Source of the DNA: Pelomonas paludis
GTDB lineage: Bacteria; Pseudomonadota; Gammaproteobacteria; Burkholderiales; Burkholderiaceae_C
Assembly: GCF_039872745.1 (NCBI RefSeq)
Contig: NZ_JBDPZD010000010.1
Coordinates: forward strand, 1-64,000
Direction: 5' to 3'
DNA: 64,000 bases
Part shown: piece by piece, positions 31,536 to 46,281 of the stretch
Numbering within the stretch: position 1 is the first letter of the stretch
Layout of the letters: each line of letters begins with the position of its first letter
Translations under genes and position numbers: made by a program
The notes under the pieces: generated by a model
The model's database searches: none
What the model was told of the DNA's origin: nothing
The model's input: only the letters and a program-made list of their open reading frames with translations

Positions 31536-32996
31536 ATGACGACCGCCGACGCCAGCATGGCATCCCAGCCCCTGCAGCCCGGCCAGGTCCTGGACGGCTT
31601 CCGGCTTGATGAGCGCATCCACCAAGGTGGCATGGCCAACCTCTGGCGCGTCTGCCGCGTGGACCCACAGCCCGGTGACACCCTGCCGCTGATCATGAAG
31701 GTGCCGCGCATCAAGGGCGGCGAGGACCCGGCCACCATCGTGGGCTTCGAGGTCGAGCAGATGCTGATGCCCCAGCTCAGCGGGCCGCATGTGCCGCGCT
31801 TCGTCGCGCGGGGCGACTGGACGCGCCAGGCCTACATCGTGATGGAGCACATCCCCGGCGAGAGCCTGCGGCCGCGCCTTGATGATGCCCCCCTGCCGCC
31901 CGAGGAAGTGGCCGACATCGGCGCCCGCGTGGCCACCGCGCTGGCCGACCTGCACCGCCAGCATGTGGTGCACCTGGACATCAAGCCCAGCAACATCGTC
32001 TTCAGGCCCGACGGCACCGCCGTGCTGGTGGACTTTGGCCTGTCGCGCCACGAGCAGCTGCCCGACTTGCTGGAGGAGGAGTTCAGCCTGCCCATGGGCA
32101 CGGGGCCCTATATGTCGCCCGAGCAGGTGCAGTTCGTCCGCAACGACCCACGCAGCGATTTGTTTGCGCTCGGCGTCATGCTCTACCACCTCGCCACCGG
32201 CGAGCGGCCCTATGGCCAGCCCAGCTCGGTGCGTGGCCTGCGGCGGCGCCTGTGGGTGGACCCGGTGCCGCCGCGCGCCATCGACCCGAGCATCCCGCCC
32301 TGGCTGCAGGAAATCATCCTGCACTGCCTGGAGGTCAAGCCCGAGCGCCGCTACCAAAGCGCCGCCCAGCTGGCGCTGGACCTGCGCGAACCTGCCGGCG
32401 TGGTGCTGACGGCCCGCGCCGAGCGCGTGCAGGTCAGCAGCCTGTCGCGCCGGTTGCGGCGCTGGTTCTTTGCGATGGGGGCGGAGGCCCAGTCCAGCTA
32501 CCAGCCGGGCGAGCAATTGGCCCAGAGCCCCATCATCATGGCGGCGGTGGACATCGAACACGCCACCCAAGGTCTGCTCAACCAGTTGCGCGACACCGTG
32601 CGCCGCATCGTCCAGACCGAGACCGGCGCCCGCCTGGCCTGCGTGAGTGTGATGAAGACCAACCGCATCGGCGTGGATGAGCTGACCGACAAGGCCGGCA
32701 ACAGCCTGCACGTCAAGCAGCTGATCGGCCTCAAGCATTGGGCGCGGCCCATCAGCAAGGCCTTGAACCTGGAAGATGGCCGGCTGACCTTCCATGTGCT
32801 GGAAGCCCCGGACCCGGCGGCGGCCATCATCGACTTTGCGACCCGCAATGGGGCCGACCACATCGTCATGGGTGCGCGCGCCTCGTCGGCGTTGCGGCGC
32901 TATCTGGGCAGCGTGTCGGCCCAGGTGGTGGCCGAGTCACCGTGCACGGTGACGGTGGTGCGCGAGACCGAACGCGCAGCCTCGAAAGATCAGTAG
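31536..32996 (+). CDS. Ser/Thr protein kinase fused to a universal stress protein domain
   Basis: A 486-residue cytosolic fusion. Residues about 20-290 form a Hanks-type kinase: glycine loop HQGGMANLW (29-37), catalytic Lys55 in LIMKVPR, HLDIKPSN with Asp148, DFG at 166-168, and GTGPYMSPEQ in the activation segment. From about 325 a Usp domain follows (IMAAVDIEHATQG to the end), with the ATP-loop-like GARASSALRRYLGS, where the usual second glycine is alanine. There is no membrane helix or PASTA part. This architecture is known in betaproteobacteria. It is cotranscribed with the phosphoesterase 1 base upstream. Targets are unknown. Confidence 0.9.
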   Translation: MTTADASMASQPLQPGQVLDGFRLDERIHQGGMANLWRVCRVDPQPGDTLPLIMKVPRIKGGEDPATIVGFEVEQMLMPQLSGPHVPRFVARGDWTRQAYIVMEHIPGESLRPRLDDAPLPPEEVADIGARVATALADLHRQHVVHLDIKPSNIVFRPDGTAVLVDFGLSRHEQLPDLLEEEFSLPMGTGPYMSPEQVQFVRNDPRSDLFALGVMLYHLATGERPYGQPSSVRGLRRRLWVDPVPPRAIDPSIPPWLQEIILHCLEVKPERRYQSAAQLALDLREPAGVVLTARAERVQVSSLSRRLRRWFFAMGAEAQSSYQPGEQLAQSPIIMAAVDIEHATQGLLNQLRDTVRRIVQTETGARLACVSVMKTNRIGVDELTDKAGNSLHVKQLIGLKHWARPISKALNLEDGRLTFHVLEAPDPAAAIIDFATRNGADHIVMGARASSALRRYLGSVSAQVVAESPCTVTVVRETERAASKDQ

Positions 32997-33652
32997 TGGT
33001 CGAAGTTCTGCGCCGTGCGGCGGCGCTGCGGCGCGATCTGCGTGTTGACGACCAGGGCGTTGCCCGTCGCCGCCACCTGCGCTGACACCGCGGCACCTTC
33101 CACCAACTGGTCGGCGTGCCAGACACGCACCCGCACCGGCCCTTCGGGCAGGCCCTGCACCACCGCCTTGCCCTCGCTGTTCGTGAGCTTGGCCCATGGT
33201 GAATCAGCCACGTAGACATGCCCGCGCATCGAGCCATGGATGTGGCAGCCCAGCAGGTAGGCGCCCGGTTGCGGCAAGGCCCGGGTCTCGCTGGCGGTGC
33301 GCACGCCCGTGCGGCCGGCCAGGCGCATCTGGGTGTTCTGCCCCGGGTCCAGGTAGACGCCACCAGCGCCCATCAGGCCCAGGATGATGTGGTGGTCCCA
33401 GCCGTCACGGTTGCTGAAGGTGATCCTGGCCCCCGGCGACACCACGGTCACGGCGGGCACGAACTTCAGGTACTCCTGCGTGATGCTGGCCTCCAGCACC
33501 GGCGCCGGCCGCGTGCCCTGCACGCTGCTGTCCACCAGCACCACGGCCTCTGGCAGCGGCTTGCCGTTGCGGTCGAGCACGCTGACATTGAGGTCGGCCG
33601 CCCCAGCAAGCGGGGCGATGGCCAGGAGGCAGGCAGTCAGGGCAAGGCGCAT
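32990..33652 (-). CDS. Cupredoxin-domain periplasmic protein
   Basis: A 220-residue secreted protein. A signal peptide (LALTACLLAIAPLAGA) precedes a domain like those of methylamine-utilisation or plastocyanin-type proteins. Type 1 copper ligands can be traced: a histidine in NRDGWDHHIILG and the cluster GCHIHGSMRGHV, where Cys, the second His and Met fit C-x2-H-x2-M. A carboxypeptidase-regulatory-like Ig fold flanks it (LDRNGKPLPEAVVLVDSSVQ). It probably binds copper and moves electrons or stores metal in the periplasm. The last 7 bases overlap the kinase gene tail to tail. Confidence 0.75.
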   Translation of the reverse strand: MRLALTACLLAIAPLAGAADLNVSVLDRNGKPLPEAVVLVDSSVQGTRPAPVLEASITQEYLKFVPAVTVVSPGARITFSNRDGWDHHIILGLMGAGGVYLDPGQNTQMRLAGRTGVRTASETRALPQPGAYLLGCHIHGSMRGHVYVADSPWAKLTNSEGKAVVQGLPEGPVRVRVWHADQLVEGAAVSAQVAATGNALVVNTQIAPQRRRTAQNFDHY

Positions 33653-33724
33653 GGTCGTCAGGCGTGAGGGAAGACGCCGGAGTGTCTCACTCGCGTGGCG
33701 GCGGCCTCAATACACTCGCGCCGC

Positions 33725-34063
33725 ATGAACGTCCCCAATCCCTGCCTCAGTTGCGGCGCATGCTGCGCCAGCTTCAGGGTCGATTTCGACGCCAGCGAAC
33801 TGCAGAGTCAGGGTGGCTGCGTGCCTGACGGGCTGACGGTGCCTGTGACCAGCCACATCGTGCGCATGCGTGGCACCGACCATGCGTCCCCGCGCTGCGC
33901 AGCCTTGGTGGGCCGTGTGGGCGAGGCCGCCAGTTGCGGGATCCACGAGTGGCGCCCTGCGCCCTGCCGAGAGTTCGGCCTGCGGGCGCCGATGGGGCTG
34001 GGCGACGAGGCCTGTGACCGCGCTCGTGCCCGCATCGGGCTCAAGCCCCTGACGCTGGCCTGA
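33725..34063 (+). CDS. YkgJ-family cysteine cluster protein
   Basis: 112 residues with the YkgJ/FliB pattern of eight-cysteine-type metal sites: NPCLSCGACCASFRVDF at the start, then PRCAALVGRVGEAASCGIHE and WRPAPCREFG. The 'C--CG-CC' plus 'C-iYe-RP--Cr-F' motif is believed to hold an Fe-S cluster or zinc. Function is unknown. It converges on the TPR lipoprotein gene, with both stop codons inside the palindrome TGATCA. Confidence 0.85.
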   Translation: MNVPNPCLSCGACCASFRVDFDASELQSQGGCVPDGLTVPVTSHIVRMRGTDHASPRCAALVGRVGEAASCGIHEWRPAPCREFGLRAPMGLGDEACDRARARIGLKPLTLA

Positions 34064-35284
34064 TCAGCGCTGGCGAAGGTGGGCGTCCAGCCGGCGCTGG
34101 GTGTCGGTGTCGCTTTCCTGGCCAAGCTCGGTGTTCCGCTTCAGCCAGGCCAGTTTCGCGGCGTAGAGCCGGCGGTCTTTCTGGGTGGCGCTGTTTTCCA
34201 TCGCCTGTGCGATGTGCTCGCGCGTGGCCGTCGGGTCGCCCAGGCCCCAGTTGGCCAGGCCCAGCCAGAAGTGGAACTCGGCCACATAGGCAGCGCGGGC
34301 CAGTTCGCGTTCAAAGCGGTTCTTGGCCGTCTTGTAGTCGCCCACGCGCATGGCGGCCACGCCCTCGTCGAAGTACTTGTAGGGCGGCACCGGCTGGATC
34401 AATGAGAGCTGATGCGTGACCCGGTCGGCCTCGGCCTTACGGCCAGCGTCGTTCAGCACCAGGGCCAGGTTGGACAGCGCCTGGACGTTCTCGTGCTCGC
34501 GGTCGAGCACAAAGCGCAGCGCAGCCTCGGCCGGGGCCCCCATGCCCTTGCGGCGGTACAGCACGGCCAGCGTGTTGAACGAAGCCATCCAGCGCGGGTC
34601 GGACTTGATGGCCGCACGGGACCACCAGTAGGCTTCATCCAGGTCGTTGGTCGCAAGCGATTCAGCCGCCCGGTTGTTGGCATACATCGCCAGCAGGGTC
34701 CGCTCGTCAATGGCAGTCGCCCGCTGGCGGCGGGTTTCTTCGATCGGCACGAAGTCCAGGGTCACCATCTCTGGCTCGTGGTACACCGTGTCTCCGTTGG
34801 GGTTCACCGGGCGCCCCAGCGTGATGTTGACGTGCCCCGTCACGAAGAAGAGCCCGTTGTTGCGCGTCCAGGTCTCGTCCAGGTAGACGCTGTTGTAGCG
34901 CACCGGCAGGTTCAGATGGCGCGCAAAGGCGGCGGTCATCAACACCAGCGACAAGCAGTTGCCGGTGCGAGCCTCATAGGCCTCGCCTGCCGTGCGGGTG
35001 CGTGCGGAGTCGTAATCCAGCTTGAGGCCCGAACGGGTGTTCATCGCTGAGATCAGCCCCCCGCGCGCGCCGTGCATGCGCACTTCGGCCGCCAGTGGCC
35101 CAGCGGCAAAGCGCGCCATCTCATCGCTCATCACCATGGCCTGGCGCACGTCGACCGGCTTGCTGGGCGCCGCAAAGGCGGTATCCACCAGCAATCGGTC
35201 CGCCTGCGGCGACGTGGGTTCAGGGCTGGCGCAAGCCGTGAGCAGCAGCGTCAGGACGAGCAAGCAGGTGGTTGGCGTACGCAT
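34064..35284 (-). CDS. TPR lipoprotein with transglutaminase-like domain
   Basis: A 406-residue outer-membrane-type lipoprotein. A signal peptide ends in a lipobox (LLTACASPEP, Cys18). Residues about 80-190 resemble a transglutaminase-like fold: Cys in RTGNCLSLVLMTAAFARHLN, His in VTGHVNITLG and Asp in MVTLDFVPIEE. The rest is TPR: AYWWSRAAIKSDPRWMASFN, APAEAALRFVLDREHENVQA and VAEFHFWLGLANWGLGDPTA. Such proteins may cross-link or process peptides in the periplasm and scaffold other proteins, but this is inferred from fold alone. It stands alone downstream of malQ on the same strand. Confidence 0.78.
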   Translation of the reverse strand: MRTPTTCLLVLTLLLTACASPEPTSPQADRLLVDTAFAAPSKPVDVRQAMVMSDEMARFAAGPLAAEVRMHGARGGLISAMNTRSGLKLDYDSARTRTAGEAYEARTGNCLSLVLMTAAFARHLNLPVRYNSVYLDETWTRNNGLFFVTGHVNITLGRPVNPNGDTVYHEPEMVTLDFVPIEETRRQRATAIDERTLLAMYANNRAAESLATNDLDEAYWWSRAAIKSDPRWMASFNTLAVLYRRKGMGAPAEAALRFVLDREHENVQALSNLALVLNDAGRKAEADRVTHQLSLIQPVPPYKYFDEGVAAMRVGDYKTAKNRFERELARAAYVAEFHFWLGLANWGLGDPTATREHIAQAMENSATQKDRRLYAAKLAWLKRNTELGQESDTDTQRRLDAHLRQR

Positions 35285-35349
35285 GATGAAAACATGCTAA
35301 CGCTGTCATTCACCCTGCGCCAGCGGATTCCCTCGGGGAGGGACCCCCC

Positions 35350-36861
35350 TCAAGTCGGGAGTCTCAGGAGCGTGAAATCTCCACGGCCAGCCGCCGCCGT
35401 GATCAAGCCCAGGACGCGCGCCGGCTCGGCGCCCACCATGTCCCAGTGGAAGCGCCACTCCCAGTTGCCGCCCATGATGCCGGGCACGTTCATGCGGTGC
35501 TCGGTGGGCAGGCCCAGCACATCCTGCATCGGGTAGATGGCGATGCTGGCGACCGAGTTGGCGCAGGCGCGGATCATGGCCCAGTGGACGTCGCGCTCGC
35601 TGCAGGCGAGGTAGGAGCCGGCGTAGGCGCGCTCACGCGGGCTGGTCTTGCGCCACCAGCCGAGCACGGTGTCGTTGTCGTGCGTGCCGGTGTAGGCCAC
35701 GGTGCCGGGCTTGAGGTTGTGGGGCAGGTAGGGGTGGTCGCCCCGGCCGCCAAAGGCGAACTGCAGGATGGCCATGCCCGGGAAGCCACAGGCCTCGCGC
35801 AGCGCGTGGACGTCGTCCGTGATGATGCCGAGGTCCTCCGCCACGATGGGCAGCGGCCCCAGCGCCGCGCGGATGGCGGCAAAGAGCGGCAGGCCGGGTC
35901 CTTCGACCCAGCGCCCCTCGGTCGCATCCGGGCAGGTGGCGGGGATCTCGAAGTAACCGGCGAAGCCGCGGAAATGGTCGATGCGGAACACGTCGGCCTG
36001 CGTGAGGGCGCGGCGGATGCGCGCCGTCCACCAGGCAAAGTTCTCGGCCGCCATGTGGTCCCAGCGGTAGAGCGGATTGCCCCAGCGCTGGCCCAGGGGG
36101 CCGAGGTCGTCGGGCGGCACGCCGGCCACGACGGTGGGCTGGTAGCCCTCATCGAAGAAGTAGAGGTCAGGCCGCGCCCAGCAGTCGGCGCTGTCGTGGG
36201 CGACGAAGATGGGCAAGTCGCCCATCAGGCGCACGCCGCGTTCATTGGCGTAGCGCTTGAGCTGACCAAACTGCTCGTCAAACTGCCATTGCACGAAGCG
36301 CCAGAACGACAGCTCCCGCGCGTGCTCGTCGGCTGCGGCGCGCAGTGCCACGGGCTCGCGCCGTGTGAGGGGCGAACCCCAGCGCCACCACGGCTGGCCG
36401 GCATGGGCCGTGCGCAGGGCCATGAAGAGGGCGTAGTCGTCCAGCCAGTCCGCCTCGCGGGCGCACCAGGCCGCGAAGGCATCCCGGTCTGCCTTTGAAG
36501 CCTGTGCCGCAAAGCCGGCTGCAGCAGCACGCAGTTGGCCCTCGCGCCAGGGCAGCACTTCGCGGTACTGGACCTTGTCGGCCCAGAAGCTGGGCGCAGC
36601 CGGGGCGGGCAGCCAGCCTTTGGCCACCAAGGGCTCCAGCGCCACCATCCAGGGGCTGCCGGCAAAGGCCGATTCGCCCTGGTAGGGGCTGTCGCCAGGG
36701 CCGATGGGCGTGGTGGGCAGCATCTGCCAGATGGTCTGGCCGGCGGACACCAGCCAGTCCACGAAGCGGTAGGCCTCGGGCCCGAGGTCGCCGGAGCCAT
36801 GGGGGCCCGGCAGCGAGGTGATGTGCAGCAGCACCCCAGAGCAGCGTTCGGTCAGGTCCAT
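35350..36861 (-). CDS. malQ: 4-alpha-glucanotransferase (amylomaltase)
   Basis: GH77 enzyme of 503 residues that disproportionates maltodextrins, releasing glucose. Regular landmarks: SGVLLHITSLPGPHGSGDLG, WQMLPTTPIGPGDSPYQGES, VRLMGDLPIFVAHDSADCWA, RWGNPLYRWDHM, then FRIDHFRGFAGYFEIPATCP with the nucleophile Asp, PIVAEDLGIITDDVHALREA with the acid Glu, and YTGTHDNDTVLGWW. Cytosolic. Last gene of glgP-glgB-glgX-malQ, 29 bases after glgX, and works with GlgP on limit dextrins. Confidence 0.96.
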   Translation of the reverse strand: MDLTERCSGVLLHITSLPGPHGSGDLGPEAYRFVDWLVSAGQTIWQMLPTTPIGPGDSPYQGESAFAGSPWMVALEPLVAKGWLPAPAAPSFWADKVQYREVLPWREGQLRAAAAGFAAQASKADRDAFAAWCAREADWLDDYALFMALRTAHAGQPWWRWGSPLTRREPVALRAAADEHARELSFWRFVQWQFDEQFGQLKRYANERGVRLMGDLPIFVAHDSADCWARPDLYFFDEGYQPTVVAGVPPDDLGPLGQRWGNPLYRWDHMAAENFAWWTARIRRALTQADVFRIDHFRGFAGYFEIPATCPDATEGRWVEGPGLPLFAAIRAALGPLPIVAEDLGIITDDVHALREACGFPGMAILQFAFGGRGDHPYLPHNLKPGTVAYTGTHDNDTVLGWWRKTSPRERAYAGSYLACSERDVHWAMIRACANSVASIAIYPMQDVLGLPTEHRMNVPGIMGGNWEWRFHWDMVGAEPARVLGLITAAAGRGDFTLLRLPT

Positions 36862-36890
36862 GGGGCGGCTCTCGATCGGTGGTGTGAAGT

Positions 36891-38975
<2,085 letters not shown>

Positions 38976-38980
38976 GGGCG

Positions 38981-41163
38981 TCAAGCCGGGGTGAGGAAGA
39001 GCGTGGCCAGGGGCGGCAGGGTGAGCGCGATGGACTGGCGCCGGCCATGGGCGCCTCGGTCCTGCACGTGCAGCGGCGCGGCGCCGTTGCCCACGTCACT
39101 GCCGCCGTAGTGGCGCGAGTCGGTGTTCATCACCTCGCGCCATTCCTGCGGGCCTTCAGGCACGCCGAGGCAATAGCCCTCACGCGGCACGGGCGTGAAG
39201 TTACAGACCACCAGCACCATCTGCCCTTGCCCGTCGCGGCGCAGCCAGGCGAAGACGGAGTGGTCGGCATCGTGCGAGGTGATCCATTCGAAGCCTTCGC
39301 TCTCGCAATCGAGCCGATGCAAGGCCGGCAGCTCGCGGTAGCTGCGGTTGAGGTCGCCCACCAGCAACTGCACGCCACGGTGGCGTGGATCGTCGAGCAG
39401 GCCCCAGGGCAGACCTTCTTCGTGCCGCCACTCGTGGCGCTGCGCAAACTCCTGGCCCATGAAGAGCAGCTTCTTGCCCGGGTGGCCCCACATGAAGCCG
39501 TAGTAGGCGCGCAGGTTGGCAAACTTCTGCCACTCGTCGCCGGGCATCTTGGTCCACATCGAGCCCTTACCGTGCACCACCTCGTCGTGCGAGATGGGCA
39601 GCATGAAGTTCTCGCTGAAGGCGTAGATGAGCCCGAAGGTCATCTTGTCGTGGTGCCAGCGGCGGTTGATCGGGTCCTCTGCCATGTAGCGCAGGGTGTC
39701 GTTCATCCAGCCCATGTTCCACTTGTAGTGGAAGCCCAGGCCGCCCGCGTAAGTGGGCGCGGAGACGCCGGCAAAGCTGGTGCTCTCTTCGGCCACGGTG
39801 ATGGCGCCCTCGATCTCGCCCACGCGCTCGTTCATGTCGCGCATCAGGGCGATGGCTTCGAGGTTCTCGCGGCCGCCGTGCACATTGGGCACCCACTCGC
39901 CGGCCTCGCGCGAGTAGTCGCGGTAGAGCATGGAGGCGACGGCATCGACACGCAGGCCGTCCACGCCCCAGCGCTCGATCCAGTACAGCGCATTGCCAAT
40001 CAGGAAGGCGCGCACCTCGGTGCGGCCGAAGTTGTAGATGGCGGTGTTCCAGTCCTTGTGGAAGCCCTCGCGCGGGTCGGCGTGCTCGTAGAGGTGGGTA
40101 CCGTCGAACTGGCGCAGGCCGTGGGCGTCCGTCGGGAAGTGCGCAGGCACCCAGTCGATCAGCACCCCGAGCCCGTGCGCGCGGCACGCGGCCACAAAGC
40201 GCGCAAAGCCCTCGGGCGGGCCGTAGCGGGCTGTGGGGGCGTAGAGGCCCAAGGTCTGATAGCCCCAGGAGCCATCGAAAGGGCTCTCGCTGATGGGCAT
40301 CAGCTGTACGTGCGTGAAGCCGAGGCCGGCGACGTAGGCCGGCAGCGCGGCGGCCAGTTCGTCCCAGCTTGGGAAGCCGCCGTCCGGGCCGCGCCGCCAG
40401 GAGGACGCATGCACCTCGTAGACGCTGATGGGCGAATGGCGCTCGTTGGCGCGTGCGCGGTCACGCGGAGGCGGGTTCTCGGGCGGCAGCGGTGCGACGC
40501 GGCTGGCGGTACTGGGCCGCATCTCGGCGGCAAAGGCGTAGGGGTCGGCCTTGAGGGGCAGGAGCGTGCCGTCAGCCGCGACGATCTCGTACTTGTAGAA
40601 GTCGCCCACGCTGACGTGGGGGATGAAGATCTCCCACACCCCGGCGCTGTGCCGGTGGCGCATGGGGTGGCGGCGGCCATCCCAGCTGTTGAAGCTGCCA
40701 ACGACGCTGACGCGCCGGGCATTGGGCGCCCAGACGGCGAAGCGCACGCCGCTGACCTCGCCATGCGTGACAAGGTGCGCACCGAAGAGCCGGTAGGCGC
40801 GCAGCTCCTGCCCGCTGGCAAAAGCCTGCAGCTCGCGCTCTTCGAGCTGGGGCCAGTAGGCGTAGGTATCGGCGTAAATCTCGGCTTCAGCGCCCTCCAC
40901 GCCCGCGTGCCAGGTCACGGCCAGCCGGTACTCGAAACGCCGCTTGCGCCGGGGCACGCTGGCCTCGAAGAAGCCGTCGCGCCGTTCGGCCAGGCTCATC
41001 ACGCGGTTGCCGGTGTCGGCATCAAGCACGTCCACGCTTCGCGCCCCTGGCAGCAGGGCGCGCACCCATAGCCGGCCGGATTCATCGGCATGCAGGCCCA
41101 GGCAGGAGAAGGGGTCGGTGTGCCTTGCCTCAAGCAGGGCGGCCAGATCGTGCTCAGCCAGCA

Positions 41164-41164
<1 letters not shown>
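38981..41164 (-). CDS. glgB: 1,4-alpha-glucan branching enzyme
   Basis: GH13 branching enzyme of 727 residues introducing alpha-1,6 links in glycogen. Two N-terminal CBM48-type segments (VRALLPGARSVDVLDADTGN; GVRFAVWAPNARRVSVVGSF) are followed by the catalytic domain: LGVLIDWVPAHFPTDAHGL, VDGLRVDAVASMLYRDYSRE with the nucleophile Asp, ITVAEESTSFAGVSAPTYAG with the acid Glu, and LPISHDEVVHGKGSMWTKMP. Start and stop overlap glgP (TGATG) and approach glgX, showing tight coupling. No glgC or glgA is in the window, so glycogen synthesis genes lie elsewhere. Confidence 0.96.
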
Positions 41165-43662
<2,498 letters not shown>

Positions 43663-43823
43663 GGCGTGTGCAAGCAAGCGACGACGCTGAAAATACTAAT
43701 CGAACCGAGGAAAAGCGCGACGAGGATTTGGCGGGATCAATTTGTAGTTTCCCTAGTCTTTGCAGGCCGGGTCACCCGCAGATGCATGGGAAGTTACGGT
43801 GATCCGCGCGAATTCTCTGTAAC

Positions 43824-43837
43824 TGCAAGCGCTTTCA
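43824..43837. promoter_or_regulatory. LacI-family operator between glgP and the sugar-ABC ATPase gene
   Basis: TGCAAGCGCTTTCA is a near-perfect 14-base palindrome with the CG centre typical of LacI/GalR-family sites (TGNAANCGNTTNCA). It lies 78 bases before the ATPase ATG, just upstream of a TATATT (43844-43849) that could serve as -10, and 162 bases from the glgP start. Binding would block the ATPase promoter. The cognate regulator is not in the window. The remaining 43663-43914 gap shows only promoter-like AT-rich DNA. Confidence 0.75.
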
Positions 43838-43914
43838 TTTGTGTATATTGACTACATAGCGTGGCGCAAATGTTGAAGTTGGCGGTCGCCACCGCATCAA
43901 GCAGGAGTGAGTTG

Positions 43915-45033
<1,119 letters not shown>

Positions 45034-45037
45034 GCGC

Positions 45038-46045
45038 TCAGGCGCGGAACTGCTCCAGCGCCAGCGAGGCGCCCGACAGCGCCGCCAGGGTGTCGGTGAT
45101 GACCGCCGTAGGGATGGCCGACATATAGGTGTCGAAGCGCCCCTTGGCGTCAAAGCGCTGGCGGAACTCCGACTGGAAGAACAGCTCGCCCAGTCGCGGC
45201 ACGATGCCGCCGCCGATGAACACACCGCCGCGTGCTCCCAGAGTGATCGCCACATTGCCGGCGTGGCTGCCGAGCATTGCGCAGAAGGTCTGCACCGTCT
45301 GCACGCAGACGCGCGAGCTGCCGTCCAGCGCCTTGCCGACGATGACTTCAGGCGTGTAGGCCGACACATCCTCGGCGTCGCCCAGGACCTCAGCCACCGA
45401 GCGGCACAGCGTGGGCATGCCGATGCCCGACAGGAAGCGCTCGGCCGACACATGGCGGAAGGACTTGCGCGCCACGGCCAGCACCTCGCCCTCGAAGTCA
45501 TTGCCCGGCGCCAAGGTGGCATGGCCGCCCTCGCCCGGCAGCGCGAGCCAGAGGTCGCGCGTGCGCACGACGCCGCCCACGCCCAGCCCGGTGCCCGGGC
45601 CAAGCACGGACAGCACCGTGCCCACCGGCGCATGGCTGGCCGCCACCACCGGGTGATCCGCCGACCAGGAGCGTGCCTGACCAGCCCCCAGACGGGGCAG
45701 CGACAGCGCCTGCGCCTCGAAATCATTCAGCAGGATCAGCACATCCAGCACCAGGGCCTGGGCCACCGCCTTCTGCGAGAAGTCCCAGGCCGCATTCGTC
45801 AGCACCACGCGGTCGTCCGTGACGGCTGTGGCCACGGCCAGTGCCGCGCTGCGGGGGCGCTCAAAGCCCTCGAAGCGCGCCGCCAGACCAGCCAGGTAGG
45901 CCTGCGCCGCTTCGGCCGGGCCAGCGTGCCCCTTCACCGACAGCACCTCGATGTGCTCGACCGGTGCGCCCGGCGCCTTCACGTAGCCGAAGCGGGCATT
46001 GGTGCCCCCGACGTCGGCCACCAGCCAGGGATAGGGCGCGCTCAT
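45038..46045 (-). CDS. glk: Glucokinase
   Basis: A 335-residue ROK-independent bacterial glucokinase (Glk family) that phosphorylates glucose with ATP in the cytosol. All key motifs are intact: phosphate loop ADVGGTNARFGYV (10-22), catalytic Asp108 in LILLNDFEAQALSLPRLG, VLGPGTGLGVGGVV and PGEGGHATLAP for sugar binding. Divergent from the HexR fusion gene with a shared 236-base control region that includes a HexR-like site. Convergent with the ABC ATPase gene, 4 bases between stops. Confidence 0.95.
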   Translation of the reverse strand: MSAPYPWLVADVGGTNARFGYVKAPGAPVEHIEVLSVKGHAGPAEAAQAYLAGLAARFEGFERPRSAALAVATAVTDDRVVLTNAAWDFSQKAVAQALVLDVLILLNDFEAQALSLPRLGAGQARSWSADHPVVAASHAPVGTVLSVLGPGTGLGVGGVVRTRDLWLALPGEGGHATLAPGNDFEGEVLAVARKSFRHVSAERFLSGIGMPTLCRSVAEVLGDAEDVSAYTPEVIVGKALDGSSRVCVQTVQTFCAMLGSHAGNVAITLGARGGVFIGGGIVPRLGELFFQSEFRQRFDAKGRFDTYMSAIPTAVITDTLAALSGASLALEQFRA

Positions 46046-46134
46046 GTTCGGACCTCGGCAAGCCGCCGTGCGGACGTCAACAAGGGAAGGGTAGCCATGG
46101 GTTGATGCCCCAGAGAAATCTTGATGGAATGGGA

Positions 46135-46149
46135 GGTAGTTCGACTACA
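46135..46149. promoter_or_regulatory. HexR-like operator between glk and the hexR fusion
   Basis: GGTAGTTCGACTACA matches the 15-base HexR pattern TGTAGTNNNACTACA at all fixed positions except the first. It lies 90 bases from the glk start and 133 bases from the fusion gene's ATG, so one site may control both and give autoregulation. The remaining intergenic DNA, 46046-46281, shows no gene. Confidence 0.65.
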
Positions 46150-46281
46150 GCCAAACCGAATATTACCCGTCGACTCTCTCGATTCCAAGGCTACGCATCA
46201 CGGATCCACCCCGTTTGCGTGGCACCTGTGGACACCGGCCGCCTGTAGTTGGCTTACACATTCACCCTGATTGACGACCCC

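Noticed and set aside
34061..34066. Palindrome TGATCA at the convergent stops as a regulatory site
   Set aside because: It is simply TGA on each strand back to back; six bases carry no further meaning.
43743..43757. Possible HexR site TGTAGTTTCCCTAGT near glgP
   Set aside because: The first half fits but the second half matches at only about half the places, so chance is likely in AT-rich promoter DNA.
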